Assembly (NCBI GenBank): GCA_037367355.1
Contig: CM074697.1
Location: 3,782,001-3,846,000 of the forward strand
Length of the DNA: 64,000 nucleotides
From: Neoscytalidium dimidiatum
Taxonomy: Eukaryota > Ascomycota > Dothideomycetes > Botryosphaeriales > Botryosphaeriaceae
Reading direction: 5' to 3'
Shown: in pieces, positions 1-11,700 of the stretch
Layout of the letters: each line of letters begins with the position of its first letter
Position numbering within the stretch: the stretch's first letter is position 1
The notes under the pieces: model-generated
Told to the model about the DNA's origin: nothing
Databases searched by the model: none
What the model saw: only the letters and a program-made list of their open reading frames with translations
Made by a program: the position numbers and the translations under genes

Positions 1-65
1 CGCAGCGGCATTGAAGCGTGCAGATCCCCCGCGATGTCCCATCCTCTGTGGTCTTCTTCCCTCCT

Positions 66-1151
66 TTAGTTCGCCTTGGCGGCCGACTTCTCCAGCTCTA
101 GCAAGCTCTTGACTGTATCAACAATACAATCCTCCAAGCTGTGGAATTGCAGCCCGAGCTCACGTCTCGCCTTGCTGTTATCACATCCAAACATCTCGCC
201 AAGAGGCTTGCCGGGCGTCCCCTCCGGCACACGGCCCCTCAGCTCGGGGAAGTGCTTGCGAATGATGTCGCACACTTGCTGATTGCTGTAGTTGCCGGAC
301 GTGATGAAGTAGCGCTGGCCCGCAGCAGCCTCCTTTTCATATGCCAGCCGATGCGCGTCCGCGACGTCGCGCACATCCGCAAACGCGGGGAAGGCGGCCT
401 CCCCGACTTCCTTCCTGTCGCCCTTGATGAAACCGTAGATCTCCGCCGAGGACGTGTTAAGCTTGCCCAGATCCTCGACGTAGTGCGCGTTCGGGCCGTA
501 AACCATCGGCGGGCAGATGGTCGCGATCGAGAAGTTGGGCTTCTTGTCCTCGACGAATTTGAAAGCGGCCTTCTCGGCGAACGTCTTCGACGCGCAGTAG
601 GCCACGGCGCCGTTGGGCGTGCTGGCCGCATCCTCCCAGGTCACCGGGTTCCAGTCAGCCTCGCTGTACACGTGGCCCGGGCGGAGTCCCTGATTGAGGT
701 CCATGATGGCGGCGAACGACGAGGTTACGACGACGCGCTTGACGCTGGGGTTGAACTTGTGGATGGCTTCAAGAATTCCAGTGGTTCCCTTGACGGCGGG
801 GTCCAGCAGATCCCTGACGTTGTCCTCCACACTCAACTGAAACGGGGATGCAGTGTGCACGACTCCATCGACGCCCTTGACAGCCTCATCGAACGCGCCT
901 GCCTCGGCGACATCCTTGACGATGGCGAACGACAGTTGGCCCGATTCGGTGTACTTCCTGTGCGTCTTGCGGACTTTCTCGGCGGTGGCCTCAGAGCGGA
1001 CCGTAGTCCGAACGTTGTACCCCTTCTCGAGGAACGAGTTCAGCACGTGGGCTGCAACGAAGCCGGAGCCACCTGTGACGAGGATCGTCTGCTTGTGACC
1101 AGGCTTGATGGCGTTGGCGACAGCACTGGCTGCGTTCTTGGCGGCTTCCAT
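66..1151 (-). CDS. NAD(P)-dependent extended short-chain reductase (Gre2 / dihydroflavonol-reductase-like)
   Basis: Single-exon gene of 361 codons from the ATG at 1151. The frame stays open upstream to 1229, but the ATG at 1151 puts the Rossmann motif TGGSGFVA at residues 26-33, as expected for the family, so I prefer it. Catalytic residues are visible: Ser in VVVTSSFAA (about residue 145) and YCASK with Tyr185 and Lys189. The PPMVYGP segment is also typical of the Gre2/ketoreductase/cinnamoyl-CoA-reductase group of extended SDRs. Members reduce aldehydes or ketones with NADPH in the cytosol; the substrate cannot be read from sequence. No signal peptide or membrane segment is seen. A TATATA element and a CCCCT stress-type motif lie upstream. 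The family is secure, the substrate unknown. Confidence 0.9.
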   Translation of the reverse strand: MEAAKNAASAVANAIKPGHKQTILVTGGSGFVAAHVLNSFLEKGYNVRTTVRSEATAEKVRKTHRKYTESGQLSFAIVKDVAEAGAFDEAVKGVDGVVHTASPFQLSVEDNVRDLLDPAVKGTTGILEAIHKFNPSVKRVVVTSSFAAIMDLNQGLRPGHVYSEADWNPVTWEDAASTPNGAVAYCASKTFAEKAAFKFVEDKKPNFSIATICPPMVYGPNAHYVEDLGKLNTSSAEIYGFIKGDRKEVGEAAFPAFADVRDVADAHRLAYEKEAAAGQRYFITSGNYSNQQVCDIIRKHFPELRGRVPEGTPGKPLGEMFGCDNSKARRELGLQFHSLEDCIVDTVKSLLELEKSAAKAN

Positions 1152-1306
1152 CGCGATGGTCCTGTACGTACGTGGCTGGGATGTGAGCGGCGGCTGCAGG
1201 TGGCGAAGGCGATTTTCGGCAGGGAACAAGACAAAGGCTCAGAGTTCGGCAAGGCTGATGAAAGCACTCAGGAAGCGGCTACAATCGAAAGACCCCTTTT
1301 CCTACC

Positions 1307-1312
1307 TATATA
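1307..1312 (-). promoter_or_regulatory. TATA-like box of the SDR gene
   Basis: TATATA about 156 bp upstream of the chosen ATG at 1151. On the gene's strand an AGGGG motif (CCCCT on the plus strand, near 1293) lies between it and the gene; AGGGG is the core of fungal stress-response elements. Position and sequence fit, but short motifs like these occur by chance. Confidence 0.35.
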
Positions 1313-4174
1313 CAGAGCCGCGCTCCACAGGCTCGCGGCTGTTTGGTCATCACTGCTCGGTGATTAGTTTTTACCGCGGATACAGCGTCGTCCGCCATCA
1401 TGGTGTTGTCGAAAGACATGATGCAAGAAAAGAGGGCCCTCCATACCCGAATGGAGCTAGGATCAGGCGGGAGCGGCTTGCCAGGGTGGACGTTATCCCC
1501 GGCGGCGCACGTGACGTCCGCTGCCGACCTGAACTCTCAGCAGCGGGCAGGCGTCCCACAGCAGTCCGGGGGAGCGCCTTGGAAACGCGGAGGCAATCAA
1601 AATGAGCTGGAGGAGCGGCGCGAGATTAGATACGATGAGACCGTATGCCGGCTTGAGGGAGGGCGGTCCTCCACGAGTCGCCAGCGCTGAGGGCGGGAAA
1701 TGAGGCCCACGACCATGGCACAGCAGCATCGCATGGGCATCGCGAGCACCGTTTGCAGGTTGCCAGGCCGGGCGCACGCTCGTCCCTGCCGCCTCACCGC
1801 GCGCCAGACTGCTCTCTCTGGAAAGAAGGGCCGACTCGCGCGGCGTCTGCCACGAGCGGACCTCAGCCGATGAGCAGCTCAGGACTCGGGCGCTGGGGGG
1901 AAAATCTGTAATTCCGCCGCGGGACGCGGCCGCCATCGCCGCTGAGGCGGCCTGCCGAAACACAATAGAAACCGTTCTAACGAACGTTTAAATTGGCCCC
2001 GGCCGCGACAGCGTGTTTTGAGCAAAGTGCCATGCGTCGCACCGCGCCGGTCTAGATCCCGACGGCGTGCGAATTTTCAGCGGGCGAGGATGATCGCTCT
2101 ATTGACCGGTGGGAGCGTCGCAGCAGGCGTTGCAACAATCGAGCGGCAGGCAGGAGCAGGACTACCGACAACGGGGAAAGCTGGAGGTGACCGGTCGACC
2201 AGTGGGTGAGTGCATGGCGCGCGCCCCCAGTGCCGCGGCAAAACAGCGCGGGAAGGCGGTCGGGCGGTCGGTCGGCTTTGTGTCGCGTGGCACGGGTGCT
2301 GCACGCTGCATACGAGCAGATGGCAGAGGCAGATGCAGGGCGGCAGCCGTGCGGCGTTCGTCCAAAAACTCGGTCGGCCGAGCGCACCGAGAAGCAGCCA
2401 ACGACCAGGAAAGCAGAGACAGCAATGTTGTTGTCAACAGAGCAACGGCCCGCCGCGATATGGGTGCCGGGGCGCGAGGGCGGCCATGGTCCCCAGGCCC
2501 GAGCGCGAGGCCATCGCCCGAGTTGGCCGTTGGTGATCCGCGGCGCTGCATGCATCGAACATTCATGGAAGGCACGGTCCCGTCTGTCACTGGCTGGCTG
2601 GGCTCCGCACTCGCAGCTCCCTAACCCGGGAGAGCCTGTCTTCCCCACCGGACTCCCAGAGTTCCACCGCGGGCAACGCTGGCGAGGAGCGGTCGCCGCT
2701 GACCTCCAGGAGGAACCGCCTCGCACAGAGCGCGCGCGAGGCCATGTGTTCTCCCTATCTTTTATACCACGGTCACCGCCAGTCCAACGTCAGAGGCCGG
2801 AGGGGGAGCGCCCTGTGCGAGGGATTTTTTTTTTTTTTTGCCTAGCAGATGCCGTGCCGGGTAGGGCGGTGGGCGTGTGTGCCTGCTTGTGTGCCGCATT
2901 GGAGCCTGCATGCACGGTGGGCGAATGAGCGAATGCACAAGCACGCCGCTGATGAGCGGGTAGCAGCCAAAAAAGCAGTTGTGCAGCACCTGTACCAGCA
3001 TCCCGCACGACCAGGTACGGGTACGGCTCTGAAAAATGATTTTTGCGCGGGAGCGGGCAGCGGGAAAGCTGGCCTTCGGTTTTGGGGCAAGTGCCGCGAG
3101 GCTCTAAACGCCTAGAGCTCCACTATTTTCATCTCCAGGCGGTCCACCGCTGGGCAATACTGGCCCCAGTACCCTGCAGATCCAGATGGAGGACGTCCAT
3201 CCTTCGCGCTGCGACACCAGAGGTGAGGTGCTGCTGGGCTGGCGGCTGGCGGCTGGCGGCTGGGGGCGTGGAGAAGACGAGCTGGGCGCTCGTCGGGCAG
3301 GGCTCCAGAAAGGCGCCGCTGGGCACGTCTTGGCCACGACGCCGGGGGGATTGGCATGTCGCGCGCGCCCCGCGATCCGTCAAGGGAAGTGTAGCAGGTG
3401 GTGGCGGCGGCGGAAAAGATGTGCGCGCGGCAAGCGGCGGCGCTGTCGCTCTCGTGCTGATCTCGGCCGCGGGCCTGCTGCTCGAGGAAAGGCGAGCGCG
3501 CGACCCCACGACGTCAAATCGCGCAGCGTTCAGGCGCCCACCAGCGCCTTTCGGGCTAGGCGCGTTGCTGGGAATAAGGGCGTGCGCTGTGCTCGACGGC
3601 AGCAGCGCTCGGCACGCTACCGCACGCTAGGCCAGCCAAGCATTGCTTGTCAGTGCGTGCCGCCTGCGCGCAGCTGCACTCCCAGAGGCGGCCTGGGGAG
3701 CCGCAGCGCGAGGAATGGGCAGGCGCTGCTCCAGCGCGGACGAGACACCGGGTGCGGGTGCGCCCGCCAGAGCCCCAAGGCCGCCAGGGCAGATTTTTCT
3801 TGCGGCGGACTCTGTCGCACTCACCGGCTAAGCTCCAGCGCGGCGTAGGATGGCGAAACCGCCTGGAGGCTGGGGGCTGCATGAGGCCCAGTCTGCTCGA
3901 CCGCTTTTGTCGGCCTGTCGCTTATCGGGTTGACGTAACTGCTTAGACCGTGGGGTACGCTGCTTCGGAGATGAGTCTCAGAGGCGCGAAAAATCGCGCG
4001 GCTGACTCCCGGCCCAGCGCCCTGCTCTGGCCGCCGAAGACTGAGGCGGAACGCACGGCACGCCCCAGCTAAGAAGAATCGGTTCTTTCGTCACTGGCTC
4101 GCTCGGTGCGTGCCAGGGGGCCCGTGGACGGTGCGCTGCGCTACCGCCGCCAGGGCTAGGGCCCTTCTCCGGCC

Positions 4175-4197
4175 GAGCGAGCGAGCGAGCGAGCGAA
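4175..4197. repeat. GCGA tetranucleotide microsatellite
   Basis: Nearly six perfect GCGA units in the H+-ATPase promoter, about 255 bp upstream of its ATG and just before the CATAAAAAG TATA-like stretch near 4213. Confidence 0.85.
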
Positions 4198-4450
4198 GGC
4201 CTGCCCGACCATCCATAAAAAGTCTCCCACACCCCAATGCTTCTGCTCGCTACTCTTGTTCGTCCCCTCGTGTCCTGATCGAGCGTACAAGTGTGTGCTG
4301 CGCCCGGCTCGCCGACCGCAACCCTCCGCAGCGACGGGCAACCCCAATCTCCACTCAATTCTTTTCCCTCAACGCCTCGCCGACCTGGCCTCCCACAACA
4401 CCACCCACTGAGCCAATTGCACCCGAGCCGCCGCGCTCACCACCGCCGCC

Positions 4451-7400
4451 ATGGGCAAGAAGGATCTTGAAAAGGGCAACGCCAGCGACGAGTCGCTCCG
4501 CAACAACCACGACGAGTACGAGGGCCTGGACGAGTATGCCGCTCTCCAGAAGTTCATCACCACCTACCGCGACCCCAAGGCCGCCCACGAGGAGGGCGAG
4601 ACCGAGGAGTCTGGCGGCAAGAAGGCGCCGTGGTACGCTCCCTGGAGGAAGTCTTCCGAGGGTGCTGCCTCCGACGCCGTCGTCCCTCCCGCCTGGCTCG
4701 AGACCGATATCCAGACCGGTATCAGCGAGAGCGATGTCCAGGCTCGTCGCAAGAAGTTTGGCTGGAACGAAATCGTGACCGAGAAGGAGAACATGTTCCT
4801 CAAGTTCCTCGGTTTCTTCCAGGGTCCTGTCCTCTACAGTAAGTACCGTCGCCATGTACCATTTGCCGACCACGTGATTGCTAACGGCTCGCGCAGCTAT
4901 GGAGGTGGCTGTCCTGCTTGCGGCTGGTCTCCGTAACTGGATCGATTTCGGTGTCATCATTGGTATTCTCGTTCTTAATGCTATCGTCGGTTGGTACCAG
5001 GAGAAGCAGGCTGCCGATGTCGTCGCTTCGCTCAAGGGCGACATTGCCATGCGCGCCAACGTCGTTCGTGACGGCCGTGAGCAGAACATCCTTGCCCGTG
5101 AGATCGTCCCCGGTGACATTGTAAGTTGTTGAAACGTCTTTGTTTTGTTTCAGCATTGATTCTAACCCACCTAGGTCATTCTCGAGGAGGGTCAAACCGT
5201 CCCCGCTGATCTCCGTTTGATCTGCGACTACACTAGCCCCCAGGATTTCGAGCGTTACAAGGAGCTCCGCGACTCCGACAAGTTCAAGGAGGATGACCCG
5301 GAGGAGGAGGACAACGACGAGGACGAGAAGGACAAGGACCACAAGTTCGGTCAGCCTCTCGTTGCTTGCGATCAGTCCGCCATCACTGGTGAATCTCTTG
5401 CTGTGGACAAGTTCATGGGCGATGTCTGCTACTACACCACCGGTTGCAAGCGCGGCAAGGCTTATGGTGTCGCTCTCACCTCGGCCAAGCAGTCTTTCGT
5501 CGGTCGCACCGCTGCTCTCGTTTCTGGCGCGAAGGACCAGGGTCACTTCAAGGCCATCATGGACTCCATTGGAACTGCGCTGCTGGTTCTCGTCGTCTTC
5601 TTCATTCTCGCTGCCTGGATTGGTGGCTTCTTCCGCTCGCTCAAGATCGCCACTCCCGAGGACAGCTCCAACAACCTGCTGCACTACGCTCTGATTCTGT
5701 TCATCGTCGGTGTCCCCGTCGGTCTCCCCGTCGTTACCACCACCACCCTCGCCGTCGGTGCTGCCTACCTCGCTGAGCAGAAGGCTATCGTTCAGAAGCT
5801 TACTGCCATTGAGTCCCTTGCTGGTGTCGACGTCCTCTGCTCTGACAAGACTGGTACCCTTACTGCCAACCAGCTCTCTCTCCGTGAGCCCTACGTCGCT
5901 GAGGGCCAGGATGTCAACTGGATGATGGCTTGCGCTGCTCTCGCTTCTTCGCACAACATCAAGTCGCTCGATCCCATTGACAAGGTCACCATTCTCTCGC
6001 TCAAGCGCTACCCCAAGGCTCGTGAGATCCTTCAGCAGCCCTGGAGGACCGAGAAGTTCACTCCCTTCGACCCCGTCTCCAAGCGCATTACCACTGTCTG
6101 CTGGCTTAATGGAGACAAGTACGTCTGCGCCAAGGGTGCCCCCAAGGCCATTGTCAACCTCGCCAACTGCTCCAAGGAGGTCGCCGATCTCTACCGTGAC
6201 AAGGCCACCGAGTTCGCTCGCCGTGGTTTCCGTTCGCTCGGTGTCGCCTACCAGAAGAACGACGGTGACTGGATTCTCCTCGGTCTGCTCTCCATGTTCG
6301 ACCCTCCGCGTGAGGACACTGCCCAGACCATCCTCGAGGCCCAGAACCTTGGTGTCCCCGTCAAGATGCTTACTGGTGACGCTATTGCCATCGCTAAGGA
6401 GACTTGCAAGATGCTTGCTCTTGGTACCAAGGTCTACAACTCCGAGAAGCTCATCCACGGTGGTCTGACCGGCACCACTGCCTATGACCTCGTTGAGCGC
6501 GCCGACGGTTTCGCTGAGGTCTTCCCCGAGCACAAGTACCAGGTCGTCGAGATGCTTCAGCAGCGCGGCCACTTGACTGCCATGACTGGTGACGGTGTCA
6601 ACGATGCTCCCTCTCTCAAGAAGGCTGACTGCGGTATTGCCGTCGAGGGTTCCACAGAGGCTGCCCAGGCTGCTGCTGATATCGTCTTCCTTGCCCCCGG
6701 TCTCTCCACCATCGTCCTTGCCATCAAGACTGCCCGCCAGATCTTCAACCGCATGAAGGCCTACATCCAGTACCGTATTGCTCTTTGCTTGCATCTTGAG
6801 ATCTACCTCGTCTCTTCGATGATCATCATCAACGAGACCATCCGCTCTGAGCTCATCGTCTTCATTGCCCTCTTCGCTGATTTGGCTACCGTCGCCGTCG
6901 CCTACGACAACGCTTACTCTGACGAACGCCCTGTCGAGTGGCAGCTGCCCAAGATCTGGATCATCTCCATCGTCCTCGGTATGCTGCTTGCTGCTGGTAC
7001 CTGGATCGTCCGTGGCGCTCTGTTCCTCAGGACCGGTGGTCTTGTCCAGAACTTCGGTTCCGTCCAGGAGATTCTCTTCCTTGAGGTTTCGCTCACTGAG
7101 AACTGGCTCATCTTCGTCACCCGTGGTGGTAAGACCTGGCCTTCGTGGCAGCTCGTCTTCGCCATTCTCGGTGTCGATGCCCTCGCGACCATCTTCTGTA
7201 TCTTCGGCTGGCTCTCTGGCGACCCTCAGCCCACCTCCCCTCCCTCAAAGTTCGTTGAGCGTGAGGACGGCTGGACTGACGTTGTCACTGTTGTCGTCGT
7301 CTGGTGTTACTCGATTGGTGTCACCATCATCATCGCCATCGTCTACTACATCCTCAACCGCATCCCTGCCCTTGCTGACCTCGGCCGCAAGAACCGTGGC

Positions 7401-7529
7401 TACAAGGACGAGCGTATTGAGAACATCATCAGCCGCCTCTCCAAGCTCGCCCTCGAGCATGAGGTCGACCCCGATGGACGTGGCAGGTACACCATCGTCA
7501 CCAAGGCGGCCGAGGAGGAGGAGGACTAG
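4451..7529 (+). CDS. PMA1: Plasma-membrane H+-ATPase (P3A-type P-ATPase)
   Basis: Exons 4451-4838, 4897-5120 and 5175-7529, with introns of 58 and 54 bp; 988 residues. It pumps protons out of the cell at the cost of ATP and energises nutrient uptake. Motifs in order: actuator-domain ITGES; phosphorylation site SDKTGTLT with Asp428; hinge TGDGVNDAPSLKKAD; then the TM5-TM6 region and ADLATVAVAYDNA. Transmembrane helices flank these blocks, TM1-2 being encoded at the exon 2 start. The protein is longer than the roughly 920 residues of yeast or Neurospora Pma1, mainly through an acidic insert between PADLRLICDY and QSAITGES. The C-terminal tail with an LSKLALEHE segment resembles the autoinhibitory region of Pma1. 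Codon use is strongly biased to C- and T-ending codons, as in highly expressed genes. Confidence 0.97.
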
Positions 7530-9533
7530 ATGTCTTCTCCCTCCCTTCCCGGTCCTTCTATCCATTAGATGAAGAAGGACGCAGGAGTTTGGACGAGTTA
7601 TGGTGTTGATTAGAATTTCCTTTTTATTTATGCCTCGCTAGTATAGAGACCCCATAGACCTAATATCAATCTGAGGTAATTCAGTTCAATATTGTCTTCG
7701 TTCTCGCTACTTGTGTCTGCTATCTGGAACAACTTCACTGCTACCTTTTACTACAGGTCTTCGAGTTTCGCATCGCACCTCGGCGTACTTGCCCCCGGCT
7801 AGACCGACTTTAGCCGACTGACTAGCCAAGTCAACCTTGTCATGGCGTTGGGCGTCACGAGGGCCTGGCCAAAGCCTCTCACCTTCTCGCAACACGGTCC
7901 ATCCAACGCAAAGGCCAAGCGGGACCCATCCGCGGTTCCCCTGACTACACCGTCTTGAGCAGACGACGTCGGCGACAACACTACTATACGACATGGGGTC
8001 AAAAAGATTGTCAGTAAAGGCGCCTCATGGTGGTTTTGGTTCGCGTTATACTCCACAAGAGCCTCTAGACCTGGCCAGCGACGGAGGAACAGCGGGCTTG
8101 CGCCGGTCGCAATTTCGCACCGTCCCATGGGGGATTATACGAGATGGAACTATCGCCTCGGCTGATAGGCAGCGCACAGGACAACACAGCAGCCCGGTCC
8201 CTCTGCTCACCCAAGCAAGGACAAGGAACTGAGCTTCACCCATCAGCTGACGGATGCATTGGCCAATGGATTGCACAAGGATAGTTTCGTCTTCGCCCAG
8301 CAACAAGAGGAAGAAAAAAAAGGCTTGGAAGTACAACGGTGACGGCGCGGCGTTTGGGGGCTTCCAAGCTCATGGCGCGACGAAACAGAAAAAATTTACT
8401 GGGGTCTGCTAAAAAAAAAAAAATTAACAATCGTACCAGCTCCTCATTTCCGACTCGGCGAACCGGACGACAAACAAGAATCCTTTGGAACGACGCGACA
8501 CGCATCATCGTCAGCAATGCAATTTGCTGATGATTGTGTGGGCATTCCTTGATTAGGAAGTGCACGAGCGGAAAACCTGTTTTTGATGCGACAAATGTGT
8601 TTTCCTTTCGGAAGTACCCTACTAAGTCTAGCTTACTTTTTTTAATACTTCCGTCGGGAGGCCTCGAATGGAATTTCCCCGGGGCGCTTTCCCTGCGGCG
8701 ATGATACGGTGCGACACTCAGGCGAACGATTAGAGGGAGGGGGAGGGTTGCGTTGGGAACGAGTCAGCCCCGTGGGGCGCCCTTGTGCGCCTGTGGTCAT
8801 GGCGTATGCGCGTGCATCAGAGCGAGGTCATTGGCTTTCCTCTGCGAACAGCGTGAAGGGCGGCTCGATGTTGGGCGGGAGGCAAAAAGCAAAAGAATCG
8901 CATCGCAGGTTGTCAATTTTTTTTTTCTCGATGGGTTGGATGAAGGGATTTGGTTGGGTGGAATCTTCTTCCCAATCAATCGCGCGCGAATCGGATCCGA
9001 CCATCGATGGCGGCACCGTCCACCCCCACGGGCTTCGTTCCGCTTGATCTTTACCTAGTTGCGATCTCGCGTGCGGGAATGAGACACTGGTCAACGCATC
9101 ATGGCTGCCTGGCTGATATCTTGCCGCTGGCGATTTCTTGCTGAGTTTTGTGGCTCGCGGTTGGGGGTGGTGATACGGCACTAGGGTGGTTTCGATGTTG
9201 ATGGGCGAGGATGAGACAAGGGCGAGCGAGAATCGGGCTGGCTGGGGAGGATCAAACAGCTGGGGAGCCTTGATGCCTTAGTCGCTGCAAGCGGTCGGGA
9301 AGTCCGATGGCGCCCTTAACAGATACGTACCCAGCAATAAAGTTGCAATTGACTTTTTCTCCTCTTCGATTCTGAAGCAGCCGCGTCGACCGGAACCCTG
9401 AATGCCGCCACCGTCTGCTCTTTTGCCGGAGCGGGTAGGCAGCGGGTTGTGGGACCGGCTTGGTTTCAGCATCCAAAAGCATTCTGGGTGGTAGCACTTG
9501 GTGACGCGAAGCAAGCGTCGGAGGGCCATCAGT

Positions 9534-9578
9534 CAGCACTCAGCTCTCAGCTCTCAGCACTCAGCACTCAGCACTCAG
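9534..9578. repeat. 7-bp minisatellite (CAGCACT / CAGCTCT)
   Basis: Six direct units of CAGC(A/T)CT in tandem, with two interior units carrying T instead of A. It lies in non-coding DNA. Confidence 0.85.
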
Positions 9579-11676
9579 CGGCAACCAAAACGCCAAGCTG
9601 CCGGGGCAACCACAGCGCTGCACATGGTGCAGGAGTTCGTGAACCCGGATTTCAGCTGCGTCGCTGCGTGTGACCGTCCTGGTCTGGGGATCTGCCTCAC
9701 ACTCACCCTGCCAGCCAACAGCGAATCCTCCTTGTGAGATGTGCCTGTGTGTCTGCGTTGTCCCTCTCTGCTGTGCGAGCCCACAGCCCAGCCTCTCCCT
9801 TTTTCCCTCTGCTTCGGTGTCGGCGCTCATCAACATGGCTGCGCGCCGCCGTGCCGGGTGGCCCAGCGCACATCACGGCGTATCCTGGCCCTTCTGGAAG
9901 CGCCCACACTCGCTCACTCGACTCGCCCACCCGGGCTGCTCGCCCTACTGTTGCTACTCCCCCAAGTCCCCTTTGCCCGCATTCTCCAGTCAAGCTACTG
10001 CGCCTCTGCCCCGACTTTCCCCGGACGCCCACAAAAAAAGTGAGCCCGCAGAAAGGATCATGCTCTTCCAATCGGCCCCGACTGCCCGCGTCTTAGCCGT
10101 GGCGAAAGAAAAACGACGTATTGCCAAGCTCCGAAGCGTCCTTGAGCGCCCTGTGCCGCCGCAGCTCTGGCGCAAATCTGCGCGCATCATTCTGTCACGT
10201 CAGACAGCGAATCTGGCCTTCTTCTGGCCCCCAAAGAGCGCAATATTACTCGCCTCGCCTCTCTCTGGCCGGAGGGCAGGGACGTCGGTTACGTCACAGT
10301 GGAGTCGAGAGATTTCTCGACAGTATAGACAACAGCACCGGACACGTCCACGCACGTACATACGACGCGTGCATGTGGGCGATGCAGCACGCCGCCTTCA
10401 CTTTCTGCCTCGCCGCCCTGCAGGCATTGCGATTAATGGCAGCGTGTGTGTGTGCGTGGGGACTGCACCCACCACCAGCGCATCAACACGTCGCCCACGA
10501 GTCCGTGGGGGGACAGCCAGATGGACCGCATGACGATGGTCGTCTGCAGGTCTCAATTCCACCACGCCCACATCCTTCCACCCAATTGCCCCAAAGCCGA
10601 GCCCCCCACAATTTGGCAGACGCCGTTGGAAAGAAGGGCGGCGGCGGCGGCGGCGGCGACGGCGGCGGCGTCTCTCGCGGCCGGCATTGGCATTACTTGA
10701 GAAACCTCCGAAGCAAAAAATAAAAAAGCCTACGCCGCGCACTCGAGGTCTTCCCGCGGGCCAGGCGTTGGTCCAGCTGACCGATTGATATGGGATCGAT
10801 GGATCAATGAAATTCCTTTTTGGAGTCTGTCAGCCTCGACTTCGTGCATGCGGCTCCATATTGCGCAGCACGTCCGAGCCAATGGCGCATCGTTCCGTTG
10901 GTGATGACGACGCGGAAGATGCATCTTCCGCCCGTCGCCTTGCAACGGCCGAGGCACTGGCGGGCCGGAGTGGGAGGCGCGAGCAGTCGCAAAGAGAAGG
11001 CAGGAGCCGAGCAGGAAAGCCCGCACACTACTTGCACCCCACTTTCGAGTCTGGAGGCCCCCGGCTTTTCCCACCCCCATCTTTCATCTGCCCTCCGAGT
11101 TCGCGCGCACGCCTGTGTATGTGCCTGAGGAAGGCAGCTCCCGGCGCATCCCCGTCGTTTCCCCGCCCCGCCCGCCATCGACCTTTGCTATCGCGGCGGA
11201 AGAGCGCCGACGACGGCGATGATGATGCGGCGGCGAAATGCTCACAGGTCTGCCTGCGCCTCCTTCACGGACTCTCAACACGCCTCTCCGTATCCCGTGC
11301 TCTTCTTATCCAGCGCCAGGCATAGGTACCGGCTCCTTTCCTCTTCGCTCGTCACGTTCCCCACGCCTGAATGGCTACGGCGTTGCCTCCCAAGAAGGCT
11401 TTCCCTTTTCTTTCCCCACATCGCCTGAGCCGGCCTCGACATCAACACGTCCTCTCTTGCGCTCCGTTTCCCCCCTTTTCTTTCTTCTTATCCTGTTCTT
11501 CGTGGCCTCTTCTTCACCTGTCGATTCCCCACATCGCCTCTTCGCTCCCAAACCCAGGTACCCGCCGGGCCAGTGCGATTCGCAAAGTAAGTACCCCTTT
11601 TCGAACCGCGCATTGCGGTCAAGCATTTTCCCATACCTTGACCGCCCGACGGCGCGTTCCCGCAGCGCACCGTGTG

Positions 11677-11700
11677 CTCTCTCTCTCTCTCTCTCTCTCT
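11677..11700. repeat. (CT)12 microsatellite
   Basis: Twelve uninterrupted CT dinucleotides in a pyrimidine-rich plus-strand context. Confidence 0.9.

Larger units (their letters stand above)
1230..4450. other. GC-rich intergenic region, no gene seen
   Basis: About 3.2 kb between the divergently transcribed SDR and H+-ATPase genes. Open frames occur on both strands but their translations are Arg/Ala/Pro/Gly-rich, overlap each other and show no domain, as expected of GC-rich non-coding DNA. It holds a T-run near 2824-2839, a short GGCTGGC tandem near 3238-3262, and a GCGA microsatellite at 4175-4197. The stretch next to 4450 is CT-rich, as is common in leaders of highly expressed fungal genes. 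Confidence 0.6.

Noticed and set aside
141..1367. 408-codon plus-strand frame over the SDR gene
   Set aside because: Antisense shadow of a GC-rich coding sequence; the minus-strand product has clear SDR motifs and this one has none.
2052..3848. Overlapping frames of 170-240 codons upstream of the H+-ATPase
   Set aside because: High-GC composition alone explains the lack of stops; no motif and no consistent codon bias.
4881..6794. 637-codon open frame antisense to the H+-ATPase gene
   Set aside because: It mirrors the strongly biased codon use of the ATPase (few stops arise on the opposite strand), is Leu/Val/Asp/Gly-rich, and has no domain.
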